The notes under the pieces were generated by a model. The model was not told the DNA's origin. It worked only from the letters and a program-made list of their open reading frames with translations, and ran no database searches. DNA of 64,000 nucleotides from Karstenula rhodostoma CBS 690.94 (Eukaryota; Ascomycota; Dothideomycetes; Pleosporales; Didymosphaeriaceae): NCBI GenBank assembly GCA_010093485.1, contig MU001502.1:826057-890056 (forward strand). Reading direction: 5' to 3'. How positions within the stretch are numbered: the first letter of the stretch is position 1; every line of letters begins with the position of its first letter. The translations under genes were made by a program, and so were the position numbers. Below, in pieces: positions 26,294 to 38,748 of the stretch.

Positions 26294-28685
26294 TACCCCC
26301 TAGATAAATAGTACTTATTATTTATTTACTAGTAGAATTTAATTATTTAGATTAGCTTTCTTTAGAAATATATTACTTAGACTATAATTTTTTACTTATA
26401 TTATACTATTATTAGTATTATAATACTAATTAGCTAGAGTAAGTAATTTTTAGTACTTAGTATAATACTTATAAATAGTAGTAGCCTTATAACTAGGTAT
26501 AGTAAATAATAGTAAATAAGGTAAATAATTATTATATAGTATAAACTAGTAGAAATAAATAGAATAAAAAGGTATTTTTTATATTTTTTAAATTTTCTTT
26601 CTTTATCCCTATTATTCTATTTTATAGTATATTTTTATTTTTTACTTTTTAATATTCTACTTATACCTTTTAGATAGTTAATAATACTACTAAAGCTTAT
26701 ACTACTAAAGTATATAAATAAAAAAAAGACTTATAGCTAAATAAATAGCTACTACTAAAAAATTTACTATAACTCTTTAAATAATTTATTAATCTAGTTA
26801 TTATTTTACCTAGTTTACTTTTTATACTTCTAGTTAAACTTTTTTATTAGTATTATATACTCCCCTAGTTATAGAAAAAGATTATACTAAAACTATTTAG
26901 TTACTAAGCTATCTTAGCTACTTAAATAATACCTTAAATAGTAGGTTAAATAGTCTCTACTATAATATTATAAACTAGTAAATAAGCTATTACTTTTATT
27001 ATTATATATATTTATATAAATTAATATAAATTAGATTCTTTACTTATCTAGTTAAATTTTTACTAATTATTATAGTCTACTATTTCTAGCTATATATATA
27101 ATATACTTTATCTTATTTTATAATAATCTAAACTCTAGTATAAGCTTCTTTTATTTTTTTTATTACTTAAATTTTTACTAACTATATATAGACTTATAAG
27201 GTTAATTATTTATAGTAGTATATTTAAACTATATAAAAAGATTAGAATAAGAATTAAAAAACCTATTTTATATTTTTATAAAACCTTTATTTAATAACTA
27301 GTTTTTTTTTTTTTTTTCTACTTTTATTTTTACTTTACTTATTTCTATTCTATTTTTATCTACTTTTATTTTTATTTTTATTTCTATTTTTTCTATTTCT
27401 ATTTTTACTTTTACTACTTTTATTTTTACTTTACTTATTTTTTAGTAGGTTTATTCTATAAATAGCTAGGAAGTAGGCTTATAAAAAACTATATATACTT
27501 TTAAATATAGTAGACCTACTTCTTATAAGTACTATACTTTATAGTAACTTTATAAAATAGGCCTAAATATTAATTATTATAGTACTAATTAATAGTAGCC
27601 TAATTTTAATTACTTTAAAAAGTATCTATATAGTTATAGTAGATTTTTTATAACTAAAGAATCTTTTATTTATAGTTAGGATAGCTTTAGATATAAGTAT
27701 ATTAGGTATTTTAATATATTAGAAGTATAGTAGTAGATTTAGCTTTATAAACTCTTTAATTAGATACTTAATATATTTAAATAAAATAGATTTCTTTTAT
27801 TTTCTTTTCTTTTTTCTTTTATTCTCTAGTTAAAAAGTACTTTTTATAATTAAATCTAATAAATCTCTATTTACTTTACTTCTTTTATATTTATAATTAT
27901 AAAACTTATATTTTAAAGGTTAAGTAACTATATAAATCTAGTAAACTACTATTTTAATAATATCTTTATTAAACTATTTATAGGTATTTTATTTATTTTA
28001 AAATATAAGACTTTAAATAATACCTTTATATACTCTTATCTTAGCTATATATTCTAGATATTAATATAATAAAAATATATTATAATTTACTTATTTTTTC
28101 TAATTACTAGTTTAATTATCTATTAGTTATTATAGTAGATTTACTAGAGTAATCTTAAGTCTAGTATAAGCTTAGTAAAGAAGTACTTTAAAACTATTAC
28201 TTTTTTATTAATATATATTAGAGTAAGAAGCTCTATTTTTATAGTTAAAATTATAATTATACTTTAGTAAACTACCTTTTATAGAATAGTACTACTAAAT
28301 AGTAAAGTAATATACCTATAGAATAATTATTTTATTAGTAGATTATTTATAAAAGATATATCTTTATAGATAAGTAAATCTAGACTATTATATTTACTAA
28401 ACTAAATTACTTTCTAGTATATTCTATAGAGGTATAGAATTATTTAATTAACTACTACTTTATACTTTATACTTAGATTAGTAAAGAAGAAGAATAGCTT
28501 TAATATAGTAAATATAATATTTAGTTATAGTATAATTACTATATATAATACTAATCTAACCTTCTCTTAATTACTTTTAATTTACTATAGTTATACTTTA
28601 TCTTTACTTTTTTTAAACTTATTAATTAAGAGAGGAATAGATAGAAAGCTACTAGTTTTATAAAATTTAAATTCTTTTATAATCT

Positions 28686-29929
28686 TTTTTTTTTTTTTTT
28701 TATATAAAGCTACTATTATAACTATCTAGTAATAAGGAAATATTTAGAGGTCCTATATAGATCTATTAAATAGCTCTAAGGGATAGTACTATTTATAATA
28801 AAAGAGAAAGAAAAAAAGGTACCTATAGTACTAGACTTAATTAACTAAGTATTAACTTATATAAGTATTATATAATATTATAATATATAATACTATACTA
28901 TAATACTATATAATATTAGTAGAATAGTATACTCCTTATTTACTAATATCTAATATATAATTATAGAGAAGTTATAAAATATTAAGAATATTATATATTA
29001 ATAATATTATAATTTAAAAAAGAATATAAAAAAGAGGTTATCTACTAGTAATAAATAACTTATAATACTATATATAAAAACTAGCTCTTATAAGAAGAGA
29101 TTTATACTAGAATATCCTACTCTATTAAAATAACTAATAATAAATAACTAATTATTAGTAATAAATATAACCTTATATATACTACTAATTCTATATATAA
29201 TATAAATCTAAATAATATAGACCTTAATAAGGTTAAGTATATATTTTAATAAGTTAATTTTTATTAATATAATTAGTCTAGTATATAGATATTATAAGTT
29301 ATAACTATAGACTATATAATTATAGAGTCTATTAGTAAGTTTCTTATATATATATATAGTATTACTAATATAATATTACTAATCTAGAATAGAATTACCT
29401 CTATAGTAGTTAACTAGAAATAGGAACTTTACTAGTAAGTAGTAAAAGCTAATTATAATAGTTCTTAAAGGTTAAGAAAAGCTAGACTTTATAGTAAAGG
29501 TAATTATAATTAAGTTAGAATAATCTATATAGTTAATAAATATAAAGTAGATAATAATAGCTTTATAAGATATATAAGGAAGTAGTAAATAATATTAATA
29601 GTAATAATAAATAGGTAATATTAATTATAATAATAGGTAGGTAGTATTAATAATAATAGCGATAGTAATAGGGCGAGCTATAAGCTATAAGCTATAGGTA
29701 AAAGTTAAGAATATTAAAAAGTATAAGTAAGAAGAGTTAGTATTTAAATAACTATTAGTTAGTATTATACTAATAATTAAAAAAGTATAAAAATATATAA
29801 AAAAAAGGTCTAAATCGCGTAAATAAAAGTCTAAAAATAAGTAAATAAGTATTAAATAAGAATAAAAAGGTCTCTTTTTTATATAAGTATACTCTATAGT
29901 TTTATAGGTCTAGATTAGAATCTAGACTA
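28686..29929 (-). mobile_element. Poly(A)-tailed element, full copy in Copia C
   Basis: 1,244 bp, flanked by TTTATAATCT at 28,676-28,685 and 29,930-29,939. The empty site is visible in Copia F near 44,190, where the sequence runs through without interruption. A GCGA and a GCGAGC survive near 29,660-29,680. Confidence 0.92.
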
Positions 29930-30065
29930 TTTATAATCTTATTAATATATATATTATATATAAGTATAATTATTTAATTATTTTAGTCTTTAATTACTTA
30001 TATTTTAAGAAACTACTTAACTAGTTATTTATTTTTAATTTTATATTTATTTATAACCTTATTCT

Positions 30066-31501
30066 CTCTAGTCTAAATTCTAATCTAGGCCTATAGAATT
30101 ATATAATATACTTATAATAGGAGAGAGCTTTTTATCCTTCTTTAATATTTATTTTATATATTTTTATACTTTTTTAATTATTAGTATAATACTAACTAAT
30201 AGTTATTTAAATATTAATTCTCCTTATTTATATTTACTAATATTTTTAACTTTTATTTATAGCTTATAGCTTATAGCTTATTCTATTACTATTACCTACC
30301 TATTATTACTATTAATACTATCTACCTATTATTACCTACCTATTATTACTATTAATATTATCTATTACTTCTTACTTTATTTACTACTATAGGGTAGCTA
30401 TTATTTATACTATATTTATTAACTATATAGACTTTTCTATTAACTCCTTAATTATAATTACCTTTACTATAAAGTCTAGCTCCTTCTAATCTTTAAGAAT
30501 CTCTATAATCTACTTTTACTACTTACTAGTAAAGTTTCTATTATTAGTTAACTACTATAGAGATAATTCTATCTTAGATTAGTAATATTATATTAGCGAT
30601 ACCACGTGTATATATATATATATAAGAAATTTACTAATAGACTCTATAATTATATAATCTATAGCTATAATATACGCGCTAAGCCTATTTCGACTAGCTT
30701 AGTACTATACCCTTTTTAGTTAGCCTATATATAGATACTAGGTAAGTCTTAGCTACTTTTTTAGTCCCCCTTTATTTATATATTAGTAAAATATAACGTA
30801 CCTTTTTATCCCCCTTACTTTATTAATTTACCTACCCTTATAGTAATTATATATAATATATAGCTATAACTTATAGTATCTATATACTAGATTAATTATT
30901 ATACTAATAGAAATTAATTTAATAGAGAATATATTTAACTTTATAGAAATTTATATTATTTAGCTTTATACTATATATAGAATTTATAGTATATATAAAG
31001 TTATATTTATTACTAATAATTAATTACTTATTATTAGCTATTTTAATAGAGTAGGATATTCTAGTATAGGTCTCTTTTTATAAAAGCTAGTCTTTATATA
31101 TAGTACTATAAGTTACTTACTACTAATAGGTAATTTTTATTTTATATTCTTTTTTAAATTATAATATTATTAATATATAATATCTTTAATATTTCGCGAC
31201 TTCTCTATAATTATATATTAAATATTAGTAAATAAGGAGTATATTACTCTACTAGTATTATATAATATTATAGTATTATAGTATTATAGTATTACTATAT
31301 TATATAATATATATAGGTAGGTTAATATTTAGTTAATTAAATTTAGTACTATAGGTACCCTTTTTTCTTTCTCTTTTATTATAAATAGTACTATCCCTTA
31401 GAGCTATTTAATAGATTTATATAGTACCTCTAGATATTTCTTTATTACTAGGTAGTTATAATAATAGCTTTATATTAAAAAAAAAAAAAAAAAAAAATAA
31501 A
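30066..31501 (+). mobile_element. Poly(A)-tailed element, full copy in Copia C, opposite strand
   Basis: Runs from the 5' near-palindrome to an A run near 31,478-31,497. TSD AACCTTATTCT (30,055-30,065) and AACTTTATTTT (31,502-31,512), differing only by C-to-T. The empty site is in Copia F near 44,320. It holds a SINE-like element at 30,671-30,858. Confidence 0.92.
30671..30858 (+). mobile_element. SINE-like element 3 (type B)
   Basis: Flanked by TATAGCTATAA (30,660-30,670 and 30,859-30,869). Plus orientation, with the tail TAGTAATTATATATAATA at the right. Retains ACGCGCT and TTTCGACT at its 5' end. Confidence 0.88.
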
Positions 31502-32096
31502 AACTTTATTTTATAGTATTTAAGCTTACTCTTTATAATTATTATAATATAGAAGTAGTATATTATTTATATAGAATAGTACTAAGATTTTTTAATCTCT
31601 AGAAAGGAATAAATAAAGTTCTTTTTTTAAAGCTTTAAGCCTTTTAACTCTAAGTAAGCGGGAAAATTCTTTATACTAGAAAAGTAATAAATCTCTTAAA
31701 CTAGAAAAAGTTTAATTTAATTTTATATATATTTTTAGTATTTTAAACTTATTTAGAAGTTTATAGATTATAAGATTATCTATTATAATTATAGTATTTA
31801 GGAATACTCCTATAATATTATATTATTTAATTTTAATATTAAACTCTATAGTAATTATTATTACTATTTAGAATAACCTTACTATAAGTATAATAGTATA
31901 GGTTAAGTATAAAATATTTTTTAGTTAAAAATCCCCTCTAACTATAATATAAGTTTTATAGTTTTTAAATTAACTATCTTAATTAAGCTTATATATAAAT
32001 ATTTATTTTAATAAAAGTAAGTATTTTATTATTTATAATTAGGGTATTTTTATCTAAGTTCCTTTCTACTATAGGGTAGTAATCTCTTTAATTATA

Positions 32097-32250
32097 TATA
32101 TATTATAGAGATTTATTATAAGGTAGGGTAACTTAATAAAATAGGGGGGATAAAAAGGTATATTATACTTTACTAATATATAAATAAAGGGGGACTAAAA
32201 AAGTGGCTAAGACTTACCTAGTATCTATATATAGGCTAACTAAAAAGGTC
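32097..32250 (-). mobile_element. SINE-like element 4
   Basis: TSD TCTTTAATTATA, 12 bp (32,085-32,096 and 32,251-32,262). The empty site is in Copia F near 44,895. The 5' end is truncated relative to copy 5. Confidence 0.92.
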
Positions 32251-32606
32251 TCTTTAATTATAGTCTATTTAAATAGCTTTTCTAAAGGATAGGAAAATAG
32301 ATATTTCTAGAATATTAGTTCTATTAATAACTTATTTCTATATAAATAAACTAGTAATATTACTAGTTTTAGTTTCTTAAATATTATTACTATAACTACT
32401 ATATTTAATATTTTATAACTTTTATACTTATTCTAAATTTTATTTACTCCTAGTATAAATATATATATAAAGATAATCTAGAAACTTTTTTTTAAAAATA
32501 AATCTACTATTAGTATATATATATTAAAATTTAATTTATCTTCTAATTAATTATTATAATCTATATCTTATTATTTTAACTTTTAAACTAGTAAATACCT
32601 ACTTAT

Positions 32607-32883
32607 ATTATAGAGATTTACTATAAGGTAGGGTAACTTAATAAAGTAGGTAGGATAAAAAGGTATATTATACTTTACTAATATATAAATAAAGGGGGAC
32701 TAAAAAAGTAACTAAGGCTTACCTAGTATCTATATATAGGCTAACTAAAAAGAATATAGTACTAAGCTATTTAAAATAGAACTAGTATAAGGCTAGCTAA
32801 AATAGACTTAATATATACCTACTAATATATAAGAAATCTAACTATAGAGAGTTAATAAAATATTAAAAAGAATAGTTCTCGTT
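32607..32883 (-). mobile_element. SINE-like element 5, longest copy
   Basis: 277 bp. TSD AATACCTACTTAT, 13 bp (32,594-32,606 and 32,884-32,896); the empty site is in Copia F near 45,242. It extends beyond other copies at its 5' end, ending in AGTTCTCGTT. Confidence 0.92.
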
Positions 32884-33186
32884 AATACCTACTTATTAGT
32901 TAGTTAATTTTAGGTATTTTTTTTAAAGTTATCTATTTATCTTATTTATTATAGGAAAGATATATTATTATCTTTAACTTACTAATAGATTTCCTACTTT
33001 ATCTAGTAGTATAGAATTAGTTCTACTAAATTAAGAGATAGTAGTAGGGTTTTAAGGCTTCTACTCTAAAAAGGTATTATTTTAAGGCTCTAGTTTACTA
33101 ACTTTTCTAATTAAATTCTAATTCTAATAGCTTCTAGTATTCTTATAATTATATTAATTAATTATTATAATATTTAGCTATAGTAT

Positions 33187-33326
33187 ATTATATACAATCA
33201 CTATAAGGGTAGGTAAATTAATAAAGTAAAGGGGATAAAAAGGCGCGTTATACTTTACTAATATATAAATAAAGGGAGACTAAAAAAGTGGCTAAGACTT
33301 ATCTAGTATCTATATATAAACTAAGA
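33187..33326 (-). mobile_element. SINE-like element 6 (type B tail)
   Basis: TSD CTATAGTAT (33,178-33,186) and CTATAATAT (33,327-33,335), one G-to-A apart. The empty site is in Copia F near 45,540. Retains CAATCACT and GGCGCG. Confidence 0.85.
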
Positions 33327-34632
33327 CTATAATATTATATCTAGAGTTATAAGTCCTATATTTAAATCTTAACCTATATAAATTCCTAGCTACTAGTTAG
33401 CTATACCTATAGCTTATATAATAGTTAATATTATTACTTTTTAATTTTTTAGCTAGTTATTTTTAGAATTTATCTATTCTAATCCTTTATCTCTAAATAG
33501 TTACTTAGTATTCTTAATTCTTATAATACTTATATACTTATTTAAGTTAGAAGTAAAATTAATTATATTAAATATATTTTTTAGATTATTAACTTTATTC
33601 TTATAAATACTTTTTATAATTCTTAGAATTTTTATCTTTAGAAACTTAACTTTATATACTCTCTAGTAAAAAATTATCTTATTAAATATAATATTCCTAG
33701 TTATAATTATTTAATTAAGTATAGAAATCTATATTCTATAGATATTAGAAATTTAATAACCTATTAAATACTTAATATAAGCTTTTAAATTTATTTAGAA
33801 TTCTTTTTTATTATACCTAGCTTTGCGATCCTTTATTAGAGGATATACTTAGTATCTATAGGTATAAATCCTACTCTAGTCTAGATAGAAATCTACTATT
33901 ATATATTATATAATTCTAGACTTATAGTACTAAAGTACTAAATATATTATTAAAACTAGCTATTTAATACTTTATTTAGTAATTAGAAACTATATACTAT
34001 ATTTAGACTTATATTATATAGCTAGACTACTATATCTATAATCTCTAGCTATAACTTTATTAGTAGACTTATACTAAACCTTATTTTTACTATTTATTTA
34101 ATTAGCTTTTTTCTAGTTTACTTTACTAAACTATTAGTTTTATATATATAAAATAGTAAAGGATTAATTATAATTACTTTTTTAATTATCTATTCTTTAT
34201 ATTATAATATCCTTTATTATAAAAGTATTATTATATTATTATTTTACTAGATTTATATAATTTAGAACTAGTACTTATTCTTTATAAAGATTAATAGGCG
34301 TTTTATTAATTATAGAATCTCTAAAAGTATCTTTTCTTATAAATTAAAATTATAGAACTTCCTACTAAATTCTTCCTTTATTATAAAAATCTAAGATTTA
34401 AGTATTTATCCTTATTTTATATTAAATAGGTTCTATATAATATAGTAGAATAGATATAGTAAATACTTATATAGTTATTATTATATTCCTTTAATTAATA
34501 TACTATATATACTAGAAACTAGAGCTTATAAAGCTTTTTTTCTAAAGTATTCTAATTACTTATACTATAGTTCTTTACTATCTAAGTAGTAGATATTCTC
34601 TCTTAATAGCTTAGATAGTTAAATTATATTTA

Positions 34633-36285
34633 TTATTTATAATAAATAAAGTAAGGAAGTAAACTATTATAGTAAAGCTTCTATATAGCTAACTAAACCT
34701 TAGGGCTATATATTATTTAATTAGAATAGAGGATTTTATACTTTTTATTAACTAAAAAAAAGTATTTTATATATTCTAATTAGTCCTTAAAATATAATAT
34801 AATAATATTTCCCTAAATACTAATATAACTAATATATTATCTATAACTATTCTAACTATAAAATATTAAACTTAGCTATATATTTCTAAATATTTATTTA
34901 GTATATAATCCTTCTTTAAGTATTAGTCTAGCCTAATATTAACTAATAAATTAAAAACTTAAAACCTCTTTTATAACTTAATTTAATTTTATCCCTTATT
35001 TATCCTTTTACTATAATACTATTATAATACTTAACTTTAACTATATTTCTAGTAGTTTTATACTATCTCTTTTATTTATCTTAATATCCTTTAAGATATT
35101 CTATACCTATAGAATATTATTAATATTCTTTATTTTTATAATACTTCCTAATACCTTCTAATAGAGTAGAAGTTCTTTTAGTACTAAAGTATCTATTATA
35201 TATAATATAGATATACTTATTTAGAATAATATTATAGCTATAATAAATAAAATAAAATATAAATATCTTTTCTTATTATTATTTTAACTAATATTAAGAA
35301 GAATTTATAGGTATTATATTATAGAGATTCACTATAAGGTAGGGTAACTTAATAAAATAGGGGGGATAAAAAGGTACGTTATACTTTACTAATATATAAA
35401 TAAAGGGGGACTAAAAAAGTGGCTAAGGCTTATCTAGATATTATTACCCTCTAAATTTACCTATTTTAAAGTTATAATACTATATTCTTTTATATTAAAA
35501 AGTATACTATTATTCTTTATATTTTTACTAGCTAATCTATTATATTTTATTATAGATACTATATAATACTCTCTTTATAATACTTTACTTTTTTATTAGT
35601 ATACCTTTTTTAAATACTATATAATTATTATAGGATAGTATTAGTAATATAAAGAGTATTCTAATAATTCTAACTAGAAATATATTCTCTTTTATAAGGT
35701 TCTAAAACTCTAGGAATAGACTAAGTAGTATCTTTATAAGGCTAAGTAATTTAACTCTATTATAGAAAATATTATTCTCCCCTTCTTTTAAAATTATATA
35801 AATAATAGTAAATAAAAATATTTCCTTCTATAATAGATTATATTTCTAAATTAGTATAAAATAAACTTTTAAAGTAGATTAGTTATATCTAGCCTTTTTT
35901 TTTATATATATATCCTTACTTAATATCTAGACTAATACCTATTTTATTAATATATTTTTATATTATATTATCTATTCTAGCTATATACTATTTCTCTATT
36001 AATTAGTAATAGTAGGCTAGAAACCTATACTACTCTATTATAAATATAGTTATCTATTTAATCTAGTTTTTAATATCTTTATTAATAGAAAACTAAAAAA
36101 AATACTATATATATTATAAATAAAAATATTCTTTACTAACTTCTATTATATCTCTTTCTAAATACTATATTATTAATAAACCTACTAATACTATAACTTA
36201 ACTATATTTTATACCTTATATTCTATTATCTTTACTAAGTCTTTTATAGCTCTTTACTCTAATAAGACTAACCTTATAAAGGTGA
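34633..36285 (-). mobile_element. X3: partial X copy inside Copia C
   Basis: Reverse complement of X1 from about 9,969 to 8,455. The empty Copia site corresponds to about 46,885. It stops at 36,285 at a poly(T), exactly where X2 begins in the other locus. A SINE-like element sits at 35,318-35,435. No frame recognised. Confidence 0.78.
35318..35435 (-). mobile_element. SINE-like element 7, 5'-truncated
   Basis: 118 bp. TSD AGGTATTAT (35,309-35,317) and AGATATTAT (35,436-35,444). The empty X site is visible in X4 near 51,985 and in X1. Truncated at CTTATCT. Confidence 0.88.
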
Positions 36286-37298
36286 TTTTTTTTTTTTTTT
36301 TTTTTAATATAAAGTTACTATTATAACTACCTAGTAATAAGGAAATATCTAGAGGTACTATATAGTTCTATTAAATAGCTCTAAAGGATAATACTATTTA
36401 TAATAAAAAAGAAAGAAGGATATCTATAGTACTAGACTTAATTAACTAAATAGTAACCTACCTATATATATTATATAATATAGTAATACTATAATACTAT
36501 AATACTATATAATACTAGTAGAGTAGTATACTCCTTATTTATTAATACCTAATACGTAATAATAGAAAAGTTATAAAATATTAAAGATATTATAAAATAT
36601 TAATAATATTATAATTTAAAAAAGAATATAAAAGAGAGGTTACCTACTAGTAGTAAATAACTTATAATACTATATATAAAAACTAGCTTTTATAGAAAAA
36701 GACCTATATTATATCTCTATTAAAATAGCTAATAATAATAAGTAACTAATCCTTAGTAATAAATATAATATAGTATATATTAGTAGTAAGTCTATTAGTA
36801 ATATAGATATATCTAATTATATATATTATAAAATTTAATATATTATTTAGTAAGTTAATTTTTATTAGTATAATAATTAATCTAGTATATAAATACTATA
36901 AGTTATAGCTATAGACTATATAATTATAAAGTCTATTAGTAAGTTTCTTATATATATATATATATATAGTATTACTAATCTAAAATAGAATTACCTCTAT
37001 AGTAATTAACTAGAAATAGAAACTTTACTAGTAAGTAGTAAAAGCTAATTATAATAGTTCTTAAGGGTTAAAAGGAGCTAGACTTTATAATAAAAGTAAT
37101 TATAATTAAGTTAGAGTAATCTATATAATTAATAAATATAGAGTAAATAGTAGTAGCTTTATAAAATATATAAGAAAGTAGTAGATAATATTAATAGTAA
37201 TAATAGATAAGTAATATTAATAGTAATAATAAATAAGTAGTATTAATAGTAATAGTAATAGTAATAGTAATAGTAATAGTAATAAAATAAGCTATAAG
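36286..37298 (-). mobile_element. Poly(A)-tailed element, 5'-incomplete copy
   Basis: Poly(T) from 36,286, family sequence through the minisatellite and AGTAAT repeats to GCTATAAG near 37,298, then unrelated DNA. It lies at the same X position as the copy ending at 15,657. Confidence 0.8.
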
Positions 37299-38345
37299 GG
37301 TTAGTATTAATTAGTTACCTCTTAATTTATTTATTTAGAATCCTTACTTTACTAAGTTAAGTTTATTTAATTACTATCTTTCTCTAGAACTAGTTATTAA
37401 AATCTATTAAAAGCTACTAATTATAGCTAAATACTAGTTAACTATATTATAATTCTTATTACTTTATTCTACTATTAATATAATATTAAGCTTCTATATT
37501 TAGTATTTTATAATTAAATACTATATACCCCTATTATTATTATTAAATACTAACTATATATAGCTATTATTTTTATCCCTATTTTTTATTCTTTATCCTT
37601 TACCCTTTATATATTACCCTATAGGCTCTATACTTAGGACTTAGAATAGAACTTAAAACTCCTTTACTATTACTATTACTATTATCTATACCTATACTAT
37701 TATACTATATAGAATCTTCTATATTTAGTAAATACTTATCTTATTACCTATTACTTCTATTATAAATTTCTTATCCTTTTTAATTCTTTTCTTATTATTA
37801 TAGTAATTTTATATACTCTATATCTTCTATTATTATAGTATATATCTATAGTTAAAAAATAATAAATATTATATTACTAGCTAATCTAGTTTATATAATT
37901 TAAATACTTTCTTTATACCTATATATACTTTAGATTTAGATTCTAGCTAGCTTTTAACTTTCTAAATATTATAACTATTACCTATTATTACTATTATTAT
38001 TTAAATACTTTTATTATACTTTTTTATTTTATTATAGATATTAGTTATTAGTATCTCTAGATAAATAGTAGGGAATAGGTATATTACTACTTATATAAAT
38101 TTATTAGTTAAGTTAATTCTAAGGTATAGATAATATATTAGTAAATTTAGAACTATAAGTATTATACTATATTATTAAATAAAATTTATAGTATACTAGA
38201 AATAGGTATTTTACTTATATTCTTTTCTTTTCTTATATATATATTATTAATAACTAATAGAGTATAGAATAGGAGAAAATAATATAGATAATAGTACCTA
38301 CCTATATATATTTTTCTTCTAGTCTTAATAAAAACTATTTTTTTT
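37299..38345. other. Unidentified 1 kb, single copy in window
   Basis: AT-rich DNA with no match elsewhere in the window, except about 45 bp near 38,300-38,335 that resembles (inverted) 60,575-60,610. It contains AGTAAT/ATTACT triplet-type runs near 37,670-37,690 and 37,985-38,010. Equally RIP-mutated, so it was probably once repeated. No frame or known motif seen. Confidence 0.4.
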
Positions 38346-38748
38346 AATACCTTATTAACTCTCTATTATTAGATTTCTTATATATTAGTAGATATATACT
38401 AAACTTATTTTAACTAGCTTAGTACTATACCCTTTTTAATTAGCCTATATATAGATACTAGGTAAGCCTTAGTTACTTTTTTAGTCCCTCTTTATTTATA
38501 TATTAGTAAAGTATAATATACCTTTTTATCCCTCTTATATTATAGAGATTTACTATAAGGTAGGGTAACTTAATAAAGTAGGGGGGATAAAAAGGTGCGT
38601 TGTGCTTTACTAATATACGAATAAAGGGGGACTAAAAAAGCGGCTAAGGCTTGCCCAGCGTCTATATATAGGCTAACTAAAAAGGGCGTAATCCCTCTTA
38701 TTTTATTAATTTACCTACCCTTATAGTAATTATATATAATATATATAT
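38346..38748 (+). mobile_element. SINE-like element 8 (type B), interrupted by element 9
   Basis: The 5' part is 38,346-38,537 and the tail 38,701-38,748. It shows the long 5' end (AATACCTTATTAACTCTC) also seen in copies 5, 11, 13 and 14. A TSD for this outer copy is not clear. It joins unidentified DNA on the left and W2 on the right. Confidence 0.8.
38538..38690 (-). mobile_element. SINE-like element 9 (type A), least mutated copy
   Basis: 153 bp inserted in element 8, with an exact 10-bp TSD ATCCCTCTTA (38,528-38,537 and 38,691-38,700). It keeps GTGCGTTGTGC, ATACGAATA, AGCGGC, TTGCCCAGCG and GGGCG, all of which read as TA-rich forms in other copies. It is the best available template for the family's unmutated sequence. 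Confidence 0.95.

Larger units (their letters stand above)
25954..34632 (-). mobile_element. Copia copy C, minus strand, heavily interrupted
   Basis: This is co-linear with Copia F from its 3' LTR (25,954-26,293) to a point equivalent to 46,885. There X3 begins and the rest is missing. Inserted elements: 26,044-26,168, 28,686-29,929 and 30,066-31,501 (poly(A) family), and SINE-like elements at 30,671, 32,097, 32,607 and 33,187. The RT catalytic box reads with both aspartates as Asn (codons complementary to 31,562-31,567), one step further decayed than in Copia F. The low-complexity tract equivalent to 42,825-42,955 is at about 27,300-27,450. Far fewer CG, CA and TG remain than in Copia F. Confidence 0.88.

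Noticed and set aside
32607..32883. Pol III A and B boxes in the SINE-like family
   Set aside because: TAGTTAGCCTA and AGTCGGATTT were considered, but spacing and sequence do not fit tRNA-type boxes even allowing for RIP.
38346..38748. Target duplication for the outer SINE 8
   Set aside because: Only a weak AATAAA-type similarity is seen between the flanks, which belong to different sequences, so no duplication is claimed.
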